Source: Polynucleobacter sp.
Lineage (GTDB): Bacteria; Pseudomonadota; Gammaproteobacteria; Burkholderiales; Burkholderiaceae
NCBI GenBank assembly: GCA_020059445.1
Contig: JAGVCB010000174.1
Coordinates: 1 to 10,648, forward strand
Reading direction: 5' to 3'
DNA: 10,648 nucleotides
The position numbers and the translations under genes were made by a program. Positions 1-8,105 of the stretch are shown in pieces; within the stretch, counting starts at the first letter, position 1, and each line of letters opens with the position of its first letter. The notes under the pieces were generated by a model. The model saw only the letters and a program-made list of their open reading frames with translations. It searched no databases and was not told the DNA's origin.

Positions 1-78
1 ACCCAAGTGGTGAAGAGTCGTAAGAAGGCTTTGACCACCCGCGGTCAAAAACATCGTCATGGTGAGCTTCTGAATTGA
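1..78 (+). CDS. C-terminal end of an unidentified gene (partial)
   Basis: The window opens inside a plus-strand reading frame that codes for 25 residues and stops at TGA 76-78. The peptide is strongly basic (KSRKK, then TTRGQKHRHGELLN at the end), as in many nucleic-acid-binding protein tails. It is too short for a family assignment and I do not recognise it. Two things suggest a real gene end: the frame is open from the first base, and a strong intrinsic terminator begins 18 bp after the stop. Most of the gene lies to the left of the window. An accidental open frame of 25 codons cannot be excluded. Confidence 0.5.
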   Translation, partial: TQVVKSRKKALTTRGQKHRHGELLN

Positions 79-95
79 ACTGATTTGCAGACAAT

Positions 96-121
96 AAAAA
101 AGGCGCCGAAGCGCCTTTTTT
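96..121. terminator. Bidirectional intrinsic terminator between the left-edge gene and groEL
   Basis: A perfect inverted repeat has a GC core GGCGC/GCGCC (102-106 and 111-115), a four-base CGAA loop (107-110) and flanks of six A and six T. The stem is 11 bp. Read on either strand it gives a GC hairpin followed by a U run. It can therefore end the plus-strand gene that stops at 78 and the minus-strand groESL transcript, whose last stop codon is at 140-142. Confidence 0.9.
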
Positions 122-139
122 ATTTGAGTATGGACTCAA

Positions 140-1810
<1,671 letters not shown>

Positions 1811-1818
1811 TTATTAAA

Positions 1819-2109
1819 TTACTTCTGAACCACTGCCATGATGTCTTCTTCGCGCATCACAAGAAGCTCATCGCCATCAACTTTTACTGTCTGACCAGCA
1901 TACTTGCCAAACAAAACACGGTCGCCCACTTTCACATCTAGTGGAATAACCTTGCCTGACTCATCTTTTTTACCTGTGCCAACGGCAAGGATCTCGCCTT
2001 GATCTGGCTTTTCAGCTGCAGTCTCAGGAATCACTAAACCTGAAGCTGTTTTTGTTTCATTGTCTAAACGCTTGATGATCACGCGATCATGTAAAGGGCG
2101 TAAATTCAT
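1819..2109 (-). CDS. groES: Co-chaperonin GroES (Hsp10)
   Basis: This is the 96-residue co-chaperonin whose heptamer caps the GroEL ring in the cytoplasm. It is standard length and begins [16 protein letters not shown]. The mobile loop that contacts GroEL is present (residues about 17-33, [12 protein letters not shown]), then the [10 protein letters not shown] turn and the C-terminal [11 protein letters not shown] strand. The ATG at 2109 has an AAAGGAG Shine-Dalgarno six bases upstream. It is the first gene of groES-groEL. Its leader, roughly 125 nt from the predicted start of transcription, carries a perfect CIRCE element. HrcA repression and heat-shock activation are therefore expected. Confidence 0.99.
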   Translation of the reverse strand: MNLRPLHDRVIIKRLDNETKTASGLVIPETAAEKPDQGEILAVGTGKKDESGKVIPLDVKVGDRVLFGKYAGQTVKVDGDELLVMREEDIMAVVQK

Positions 2110-2183
2110 TTTGACTCCTTTAAAAAAGTTAGTAAGTGTTTACTTGATAGTTAGTAAAAATAATTAATTATAATTTCCAGTGG

Positions 2184-2192
2184 TAGTGCTAA
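2184..2192. promoter_or_regulatory. Isolated CIRCE half-site in the groESL leader
   Basis: The sequence TAGTGCTAA matches eight of nine bases of the CIRCE right arm (GAGTGCTAA). It lies 24 bp downstream (in the groESL direction) of the complete CIRCE. No matching left arm exists at the usual 9-bp spacing, so it is only a half-site. It may be a relic of a second operator or chance. Confidence 0.3.
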
Positions 2193-2216
2193 CGAACTCG
2201 AACTTAAAACGCATTG

Positions 2217-2243
2217 TTAGCACTCTAACTGGTTGAGTGCTAA
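2217..2243. promoter_or_regulatory. CIRCE operator (HrcA binding site) of groESL
   Basis: A perfect inverted repeat TTAGCACTC-N9-GAGTGCTAA matches the canonical CIRCE at all 18 arm positions. HrcA binds this element and represses chaperonin operons. Here it covers the predicted transcription start and touches the -10 box by one base, so bound HrcA would block initiation. It is also transcribed into the groES leader, as is usual. No hrcA gene is in the window. Confidence 0.97.
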
Positions 2244-2271
2244 TTATAGGGATGGTAGACCAGCATTTCAA
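2243..2271 (-). promoter_or_regulatory. groESL promoter with overlapping sigma-70 and sigma-32 elements
   Basis: On the minus strand, TTGAAA (2266-2271) and a perfect TATAAT (2243-2248) are separated by exactly 17 bp, an excellent sigma-70 promoter. The same bases read CTTGAAA followed 14 bp later by CCCTATA. This fits the sigma-32 pattern (CTTGAAA, then CCCCATnT) with one mismatch in CCCCAT. Transcription should begin near 2236, inside CIRCE. The predicted regulation is basal housekeeping transcription, heat-shock activation by RpoH, and repression by HrcA. The promoter call is strong. The dual sigma-factor reading is an inference from motif overlap. Confidence 0.85.
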
Positions 2272-2295
2272 GGGTCACGACCAGATTTTCTATTC

Positions 2296-2312
2296 AAGGA
2301 ATGGATTTCCTA
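2296..2312. promoter_or_regulatory. Short dyad with a BvgA-type heptad, possible regulator site
   Basis: AGGAA (2297-2301) and TTCCT (2307-2311) form an inverted repeat around five bases. The right arm lies within TTTCCTA (2306-2312), identical to the heptad described for Bordetella BvgA sites. The left arm, AAGGAAT, matches the mirrored heptad at five of seven positions. Related T-rich heptads (TTTTCTA at 2286, TTTTCTG at 2330) lie about 20-24 bp to either side. The site is about 90 bp before a locus encoding a BvgA-like regulator, and 25 bp upstream of the groESL -35. Short AT-rich dyads arise easily by chance, so this is a candidate only. Confidence 0.25.
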
Positions 2313-2352
2313 AGCACCCGCACACAAGCTTTTCTGAAGAGCAGTGTAACTA

Positions 2353-2373
2353 TTGGTGATCAAAAATCACTAA
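2353..2373. promoter_or_regulatory. Inverted repeat just upstream of the signalling operon
   Basis: TTGGTGAT and ATCACTAA face each other across CAAAA, pairing at seven of eight arm positions. The repeat ends 25 bp before the ATG at 2399. It could be an operator or a leader hairpin. It has no T run after it and the stem is AT-rich, so it is not a convincing terminator. I see no convincing -35/-10 pair for the plus-strand operon in 2272-2398. Confidence 0.25.
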
Positions 2374-2398
2374 ATAACTGATTTTATTGGATTTAATT

Positions 2399-3247
2399 AT
2401 GAAACCTAAGTCTCGGCTCTATTCACTTGTTAAAAATTGGACAAAAAAACCAGGGTTGGCTGTTAAAGAGTTCCATCAGGGACAACTATATGAAGTGATG
2501 ATGCAACCCGAGACAAGGCAGCTTGAAACTTGGGCAGAATCCCAAAATTTAAGTTTTGAGCTGGTATTGAGCACCCAGGACCTCGTTACCGAATTTGTCA
2601 CCCTCACATCCTTAGAGCAGGCGTCAAAAAACACAGCGATCGACTTAATCAAGGAAGGTATTCGCGCGGCCAATTATTGGCATAGCTTCACAAAACCACA
2701 TGCCATCATGCTCAACATGAAAGCCGAATGGTTGATTGATCCAAATTTAATGAACAGCTTTCAAGAGGAACTACTTAAGTGCTATCTACCAGTTGGACTG
2801 ATTTATGTCGGCATCAGCCACTCAGCTGAATTTAAAGAAGCTTCTCAGTTACAGGACGCATTGGTGCAATTACAACGTTTAGGTATTTTGTTTCATCTAC
2901 TGAATTTCACGGCACAGGATGAAGAGTGCCAACTGATGCTCAATCATCGATTCACTCACATCCATCTGGCAGGTGATCTGATCAGACAAGCAATCCCAGG
3001 AAGTCAGTGTGAAAAGAAATTGATTGCGCTGAAAGCACTCATCCATGCCAACGATGCAAGATCAGTGGCGGGCCCCATCAAACTCATGCACGAAAAATCT
3101 GTGGCCGAAAAGCATGTCATTGATTGTTACTACGGAAAGCACATCATGCCGCCAATGACACTGCATCAAGTGCTCAAGATGGGCAAAACAGCCAAACAAC
3201 AATTAGCCATGAAACAACTGATGAAGAAACAGTCTCAAAAGGAGTGA
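2399..3247 (+). CDS. Degenerate EAL-domain-like protein, probably non-catalytic
   Basis: This 282-residue soluble protein (no signal peptide or membrane segment) keeps the order of conserved blocks of EAL c-di-GMP phosphodiesterases but not their catalytic residues. Visible correspondences are LYEVMMQP (residues 30-37) for the YQP strand, AIMLNMKAEWL (102-112) for VNLSxxxL with its Asn (N106) kept, and LQRLGILFHLLNF (158-170) for LxxLGVxxALDDF. Further on, HIHLAGDLI (187-195) stands for LKIDxxFV, SVAGPI (222-227) for VAEGVE, and YYGKHIMPPM (244-253) for QGYxxxxPxP. The E-A-L segment itself, the DD pair, the catalytic Lys and the Glu of EGVE are all absent, so hydrolysis of c-di-GMP is unlikely. 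The tail is Lys-rich. ATG 2399 is preferred over TTG 2387. Neither has a strong ribosome binding site. It is the first gene of a three-gene operon and its end carries the ribosome binding site of the next gene. The fold assignment is inference from sequence pattern. Confidence 0.65.
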   Translation: MKPKSRLYSLVKNWTKKPGLAVKEFHQGQLYEVMMQPETRQLETWAESQNLSFELVLSTQDLVTEFVTLTSLEQASKNTAIDLIKEGIRAANYWHSFTKPHAIMLNMKAEWLIDPNLMNSFQEELLKCYLPVGLIYVGISHSAEFKEASQLQDALVQLQRLGILFHLLNFTAQDEECQLMLNHRFTHIHLAGDLIRQAIPGSQCEKKLIALKALIHANDARSVAGPIKLMHEKSVAEKHVIDCYYGKHIMPPMTLHQVLKMGKTAKQQLAMKQLMKKQSQKE

Positions 3248-3252
3248 GTTAG

Positions 3253-3876
3253 ATGAGGAAAAAAGTCCTATTGGTTGACGACCATCCAGCCATGCTTTGG
3301 GCACTTAAAAACATGCTGGCACAACAAGTTCATTTTGAAATCATCGGAGAAGCAGTTGACGGCGATGGCTGCCTTGAGTTCGTCCGAGAAAATGAGACAG
3401 ACTTGATCATCTTGGATATCGATATGCCAAAAGTAGATGGCTTCGATGTGATCCGCCGTTTAAAAATCATTGCTCCAGACAGCAGAATCTTGGTCGTGTC
3501 TTCTTTAGAAGCCAAGGTCTATGGCAGTCGCGTCAGAAGTATTGGTGGGCACGGCTTCATCAATAAGACAGCCAGTTCAGACATCATCCTAGCTGCTTGC
3601 CTAGCGGTATCTCAAGGATATACATTTTTTCATGTCAATAATTCATCCAAAATATTCAGCAGTGATGATCAAATCATTTCATCATTTTCACCAAGAGAAT
3701 TTCAAGTCATTAAATACTTGGCCGATGGACACCCCAACAGTGCCATCTCAGAATTTCTTCACATCAGCACTAAAACAGTATCCACGTACAAGACCCGTGT
3801 TTATAAAAAAATTGGTGTGACCAACATCGCAGAGTTGATTACGTTTTGTAGAACCAATCGAATCACTGATGCTTAA
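3253..3876 (+). CDS. NarL/LuxR-type response regulator, BvgA/EvgA-like
   Basis: This is a 207-residue two-component DNA-binding regulator in the cytoplasm. The receiver domain (about 1-125) has the acidic pair D9-D10, the phosphoacceptor D55 in LDIDMPKVDG, S83 in the VVSS switch strand, and K105 in GFINKTAS. After a short linker, the LuxR-type helix-turn-helix (about 144-205) shows SPREFQVIKYLADG, then STKTVSTYKTRV and the dimerisation helix. Length and KTVSTYKTRVYKKIGV pattern match the BvgA/EvgA branch of the NarL family. The ATG is placed eight bases after AAGGAG (3239-3244), which lies inside the last codons of the EAL-like gene. The 3' end overlaps the kinase gene by 8 bp, implying translational coupling. 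It presumably receives phosphate from the HPt domain of that kinase. Its targets are unknown. Confidence 0.93.
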   Translation: MRKKVLLVDDHPAMLWALKNMLAQQVHFEIIGEAVDGDGCLEFVRENETDLIILDIDMPKVDGFDVIRRLKIIAPDSRILVVSSLEAKVYGSRVRSIGGHGFINKTASSDIILAACLAVSQGYTFFHVNNSSKIFSSDDQIISSFSPREFQVIKYLADGHPNSAISEFLHISTKTVSTYKTRVYKKIGVTNIAELITFCRTNRITDA

Positions 3877-5449
3877 CGAACAACAGCTCACCCTCTTCGC
3901 ATTCATTGGCACTTTCTTACTCAGTGTTTACTTAGTGATAAGAAATAAGCATTGGTCGAATCTCGCCCATAAAAACCAACAGAATCTAAGCGCATTTCAA
4001 GAAACAAAAAACCAAGCGATCTCAACCATCAGCCATGAAATAAGAACGCCCATCAGCGCCATACTCAGTATCCAAGAAAAGCTTTTACGCAATAGTCAGC
4101 TAGACCATTCTGAAAGAACCATCTTAGAGAGCGCTCATGCCTCGGCAGAGTCGATGCTAGAGGTTCTGAATCAATTACTGGATTTATCGAAAATTGATGC
4201 CGGAAAAATGACACTCAAAACAGAGGCCTGCAACTTGGGTAATCTGATTAAAAACATCAACCGAACATTTGGCACTCTTGCACAAAAAAATAAAACTACA
4301 GTCAACTGTCATATCTGCCCAGAGATTGCAGAAAGCTTGATGGCAGATGGCACAAGATTAGGTCAGGTATTACATAACTTGATCAGTAATGCCATCAAGT
4401 TTAGTCCAGACAGAAAAGTTCAAATCACGACTCGAACCATTGCAAATGATCATTTTGCTCAGATTATCTATTTTGAAGTTTCTGACAATGGCAGGGGGAT
4501 ACCCCCAGCTCATATAGCAAGGATATTCCAACCCTATGAACAATATGAGCATATTGATGCTGAGTTTTCACAATCAAGTACAGGTCTTGGCCTGACCATT
4601 GCAAAACAGCTGATTGCGATGATGGGCGGAAAACTGGAGATTGATTCTGAAGAGGGTTTGGGCACATCTGTGAGCTTCACGCTTTCTTTTAAGCGATCCA
4701 TCCAGCAACCCAAGTACACAACTACCAATACTGCTTATGAGCAGACCACCCCCATCATCCACCATCACGAAAGCGTGATGATTGTGGACGATCATGCCCC
4801 AAGCAGACTTATCACAGAGGCTCAATTCAAAGATATGGGATATTGCGTTCACTCAAGCGCTTGCAGTCAAGAGGCTTTACAAAAAATTTGTGAGTCTTCT
4901 TTTGATATTTTGGTGACAGACTTGACCATGCCCATCATCAATGGAGATCAATTGGCAATTGCCGCTCATCAGCACTATGGTTCAAAAATAAAAATATTTG
5001 GCATCACCGCTCACACCGATGGAGCTCACAGATTGCTGAACCCTAATAATGTGTTTGATTCTGTTTTGATCAAGCCGGCATCCCTGAAAGATTGGGAACA
5101 AACACTAACTCTTGAAAAAACATATTTAATGACATTCAAAGACTCTGCTGACTCGCCACATTCGATGCTCAAAATCATTGCTAAAGAAATCTTGATGTTT
5201 CAAGAAACATCTTTGGATCTTTTACTTCAATGCCTTGGCAAACAAAAATGGGTATTGAGTGAAGTTGAATTGAAAAGTATCACTCATAAATTACTTGGTG
5301 GTGCCAAATTAAGTAATGACTTAAGACTGGCAAAACTTTGTGAACAATTTCAGGTAAAAATACCGATGCCACATCGACCTATTTTTTATGACCTTTGCAT
5401 TGCCCTGATTCGATCCAACAAGATACTAAAAAACATAGTTGCTGAGTAG
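3869..5449 (+). CDS. Hybrid histidine kinase (HisKA-HATPase-REC-HPt), BvgS-like without sensor domains
   Basis: This 526-residue inner-membrane phosphorelay kinase has one hydrophobic segment (about 8-25) followed by a short linker. HisKA carries H56 in ISHEIRTPISAI. The ATPase domain has N170/N174 in HNLISNAIKF, the G1 box DNGRGI (206-211), the F box IFQPYEQ and the G2 box TGLGL (238-242). A receiver spans about 302-415 with D307/D308, phosphoacceptor D351 in TDLTMP, T380 and K402. The C-terminal about 100 residues look like an HPt domain with H473 in THKLLGGAKL, where the usual Lys after Leu is replaced by Leu. The domain order is that of BvgS/EvgS, which are more than twice as long because of periplasmic Venus-flytrap modules and, in BvgS, a PAS. 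Here these are missing, so no ligand-sensing region is apparent. The ATG lies inside the regulator gene (8-bp overlap). The gene ends with two tandem TAG codons. Confidence 0.92.
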   Translation: MLNEQQLTLFAFIGTFLLSVYLVIRNKHWSNLAHKNQQNLSAFQETKNQAISTISHEIRTPISAILSIQEKLLRNSQLDHSERTILESAHASAESMLEVLNQLLDLSKIDAGKMTLKTEACNLGNLIKNINRTFGTLAQKNKTTVNCHICPEIAESLMADGTRLGQVLHNLISNAIKFSPDRKVQITTRTIANDHFAQIIYFEVSDNGRGIPPAHIARIFQPYEQYEHIDAEFSQSSTGLGLTIAKQLIAMMGGKLEIDSEEGLGTSVSFTLSFKRSIQQPKYTTTNTAYEQTTPIIHHHESVMIVDDHAPSRLITEAQFKDMGYCVHSSACSQEALQKICESSFDILVTDLTMPIINGDQLAIAAHQHYGSKIKIFGITAHTDGAHRLLNPNNVFDSVLIKPASLKDWEQTLTLEKTYLMTFKDSADSPHSMLKIIAKEILMFQETSLDLLLQCLGKQKWVLSEVELKSITHKLLGGAKLSNDLRLAKLCEQFQVKIPMPHRPIFYDLCIALIRSNKILKNIVAE

Positions 5450-5493
5450 TAGCCATATATACATAAGTGCTCATTAGGCTATATGATTTAGGG

Positions 5494-7056
5494 ATGCCAT
5501 TTAAGAGATATTTATTGATATTGACGGGCTTTTTTTTAGCCACGCAAAGTATTGGCCTATTTGCGGAGGATTTTTTGCCTGCCTCAGTTGAATCAGCCAT
5601 CAAAAAAAGTTCTATTCCCAAAGAAGCGATTGCAATATCTATTTCAAAAATCACGAGCCAACAAGGTCATACGACTTTTAACTCCCATGATGTGATTCAT
5701 TGGCAGGAAAATTTAGGCATGAATCCAGCATCCACGATGAAGCTTGTCACAAGCTTGGCTGCCATGGAAATGCTAGGCCCTCAATACAGGTGGAAAACGG
5801 ATCTATTCACGAACGGCCAAATCTCAAAAGGCACCCTGCGCGGGGACTTACTCATCAGAGGCAGCGGTGACCCAAAGCTGATTCCGGAAGAGGTGAATAA
5901 GCTTTTAGCCAATCTAAAAGCAAGTGGGGTAAAAAACATCCATGGAGATTTGATTTTTGACAGAAGCGCCTACGATAAATCTGTCAAAGAATCATCATTC
6001 TCTGACGGCGAACCAACTCGCGCATACAACGTTGCTCCAGACGCTCTTTTGTTTGCCTTTAATAGTTTTAGCTTTCAGTTTTTTCCAAATCTTGAAAATC
6101 GCTTGGTTGTCATCAAGCAAACGCCACGCATGGCCAATCTATCGATTGATAACAACTTGGTGGTGGTCGATGGTCCTTGTACCAATTGGCGAGACGGCAT
6201 CACCATATCTTTGAAGACGGAGAAAAAATCAGACTGGGTTGCCAGCTTTAACGGTGACTATCCCAGCGGCTGCGCAACGGCTCATTGGAACATTGTTGCC
6301 TCTGACAGTGATCAATTTTTATCCCAAAGCTTGATTGCCGCATGGGAAGACCTTGGTGGCACATGGGGCAAAAAGCCAACGATCAAAAGCGGGCAATTAA
6401 CCGAATACTTTCGGCCCATCGTGACACATTTTGGCATCCCACTGTATGAATCAGTCAGAGACATCAATAAGCTTTCTAATAACGTGATGGCGAAACAAGT
6501 TTTACTCACGCTGGCATTAGAAAAAACTGGAGGTCCAGGAAAAACCAGCAACGGAGACATGGTGGTGAAATCTTGGCTCAAGAAATATCAATTAGAGATG
6601 CCTGAACTGGTCATCGAAAACGGTTCAGGCCTATCACGCATTGAAAGAATCAGCTCAAAGCACCTCAATCAAGTCTTACTGCTTGGCTTAAATTCTTCAA
6701 CCAGAGATTACTTCACCGAATCACTTCCTATTGCTGGAGTGGATGGAACAATGAAATTTCGTTTGAAAGATAAGCTTCGTCAATACATCCCCAGAAAAGG
6801 CGATGCACAAGCATTTGAAAATAACTTAGCTCAATTCCCCAAGCCAATCAAAAAATATGGCGCTTATATCAAAACGGGATCTTTGGCTGATGTCAGAAGT
6901 ATTTCAGGCTATGTTGTGAGTAAAACAGGGCAGGTGTATGCAATCTCATCATTCATCAATCATCACAATGCTCGCTCAGGTCGAGGTATTCATGATGCAT
7001 TAATGACTTGGCTTCTTGATGATGGGCCGCAACAATTACATGCCAGAGCCAACTGA
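5494..7056 (+). CDS. dacB: D-alanyl-D-alanine carboxypeptidase/endopeptidase, PBP4 type
   Basis: This periplasmic class C penicillin-binding protein (peptidase S13) removes the terminal D-Ala and cuts peptide cross-links in peptidoglycan. It is 520 residues from this start, somewhat longer than E. coli PBP4. A clear Sec signal peptide opens the protein (MPFKR, hydrophobic core to about 21, likely cleavage after LFA at 22-24). The three active-site motifs are present: SxxK as S80-T-M-K83, SxN as S328-N-N330, and KTG at 460-462. The large insert between the first two motifs is typical of PBP4. ATG 5494 is chosen because it places the signal peptide at the N-terminus; GTG 5467 would add nine polar residues. 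No spaced Shine-Dalgarno precedes ATG 5494, while a TATGAT lies seven bases upstream. It follows the kinase gene by 44 bp and may be partly cotranscribed with it. Its 3' end overlaps sua5 on the other strand by 21 bp. Confidence 0.95.
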   Translation: MPFKRYLLILTGFFLATQSIGLFAEDFLPASVESAIKKSSIPKEAIAISISKITSQQGHTTFNSHDVIHWQENLGMNPASTMKLVTSLAAMEMLGPQYRWKTDLFTNGQISKGTLRGDLLIRGSGDPKLIPEEVNKLLANLKASGVKNIHGDLIFDRSAYDKSVKESSFSDGEPTRAYNVAPDALLFAFNSFSFQFFPNLENRLVVIKQTPRMANLSIDNNLVVVDGPCTNWRDGITISLKTEKKSDWVASFNGDYPSGCATAHWNIVASDSDQFLSQSLIAAWEDLGGTWGKKPTIKSGQLTEYFRPIVTHFGIPLYESVRDINKLSNNVMAKQVLLTLALEKTGGPGKTSNGDMVVKSWLKKYQLEMPELVIENGSGLSRIERISSKHLNQVLLLGLNSSTRDYFTESLPIAGVDGTMKFRLKDKLRQYIPRKGDAQAFENNLAQFPKPIKKYGAYIKTGSLADVRSISGYVVSKTGQVYAISSFINHHNARSGRGIHDALMTWLLDDGPQQLHARAN

Positions 7057-8103
7057 GGCACGCCCCAGTCTATCTCGGATCGCATCCCATTCAATACCGT
7101 CCGGTAATTGCTCAAAGAAAATACAATCAACGTTCAATGAATCTAAATGCCTGAGCATTGCATAAAGCTCGCGAGCCAGTGATTTTGATTCAACCGGCAA
7201 CACTAATTCTTTTGTCACATTCCTCAAACTAAGCTGAGCTTGTGGAAAATGAACCCAAGCAATTTTCTTAAAACCTGCAACCTCATTTACTTCAGAAAAT
7301 GTTGTGTTGGCATTTTTGGGGTCATATACAAGTAATTTTGTCTTTGGCGCATAGTGCGCACTCAAACTACCAGACACCCTTGGTACCGATAGATTAGATT
7401 CTGATATTGTCGATCTAGTCTTTGTTGCAAGACCATCAGTCTCGCTATTTGGATTAAGCGCCTGATCAATCATAGCCTGAGTGATCGCACCTGGCCGTAG
7501 AATCAAGGCACCATGAGTGTCAAGGCGAGTCAGATCAACAATGGTTGACTCAATACCCACATCACAAGGGCCACCATCGATCACCAATACTTCGTTGCCT
7601 GGAAATTCTTCACGCACATGCTCAGCTGTGGTTGGAGAAATTCTGCCAAAACGATTGGCAGAGGGTGCTGCCAATCCACCGCCAAAAGCTTTTAATAAGT
7701 CTTGTGCCACAGGATGTTGCGGGCACCGAACCCCAACCGTCTCTTGCCCACCTGTTATTTCCGATAAAACATTTTTTGCTTTTGGAAGAATCATGGTCAA
7801 AGGACCAGGCCAAAACTTGTTGGCCAAAATCAAAGCTTCCGGCGAAACATCTCTGGACCACTGGCTGAGTATTTCACGCCAAGCAATTGCACTGGCTTGC
7901 TGATCATTGGCAACACTCGCTTCAGGTTGTGCGATGTGAACAATCAAAGGGTGGCCCGAAGGACGGCCCTTGCTAGAAAATATTTTATTAATTGCTGCAA
8001 CGTTATTCGCATCAGCGGCGAGACCATAAACTGTTTCGGTGGGCATCCCCACTAATCCACCCGCCTTAAGAACGTCTACCGCCCTTTGGATTGAATCAGG
8101 CAT
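7036..8103 (-). CDS. sua5: L-threonylcarbamoyladenylate synthase, Sua5 type
   Basis: This 355-residue cytoplasmic enzyme makes threonylcarbamoyl-AMP from Thr, bicarbonate and ATP, the first step of t6A formation at position 37 of ANN-decoding tRNAs. The YrdC domain (about 1-200) shows MPTETVYGL (20-28), FSSKGRP (42-48), FWPGPLT, VGVRCPQHP, APSANRFG, DGGPCDVGIESTIVD and LRPGAIT. A linker with SGSLSAHYAPKTKL leads to the C-terminal Sua5 domain. That domain and the length distinguish Sua5 from the short TsaC form. ATG 8103 begins 2 bp after the purK stop. The alternative TTG 8145 would overlap purK and add residues unrelated to the family. No independent ribosome binding site is obvious, so expression by coupling to purK is likely. 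It is the last gene of the purCEK operon. No terminator is visible after it, and it overlaps the end of dacB. Confidence 0.95.
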   Translation of the reverse strand: MPDSIQRAVDVLKAGGLVGMPTETVYGLAADANNVAAINKIFSSKGRPSGHPLIVHIAQPEASVANDQQASAIAWREILSQWSRDVSPEALILANKFWPGPLTMILPKAKNVLSEITGGQETVGVRCPQHPVAQDLLKAFGGGLAAPSANRFGRISPTTAEHVREEFPGNEVLVIDGGPCDVGIESTIVDLTRLDTHGALILRPGAITQAMIDQALNPNSETDGLATKTRSTISESNLSVPRVSGSLSAHYAPKTKLLVYDPKNANTTFSEVNEVAGFKKIAWVHFPQAQLSLRNVTKELVLPVESKSLARELYAMLRHLDSLNVDCIFFEQLPDGIEWDAIRDRLGRASVGSGM

Positions 8104-8105
8104 GA

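Noticed and set aside
2387..2401. TTG 2387 as the start of the EAL-like gene
   Set aside because: It adds only four residues, has no ribosome binding site, and an in-frame ATG follows 12 bases later. ATG 2399 was preferred, although its ribosome binding site is also weak.
4494..4506. GGGGG-ATA-CCCCC palindrome inside the kinase gene
   Set aside because: It encodes the G1 box and following residues (GRGIPP) of the ATPase domain and is explained by coding constraint.
5446..5484. Possible terminator hairpin after the kinase gene (AGCC/GGCT arms)
   Set aside because: The stem is only four to six pairs around a loop of more than 20 bases, and there is no T run.
7517..7903. Plus-strand open frames of about 107-128 residues opposite sua5
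   Set aside because: They are antisense shadows of a well-conserved gene, with no ribosome binding site or recognisable domain.
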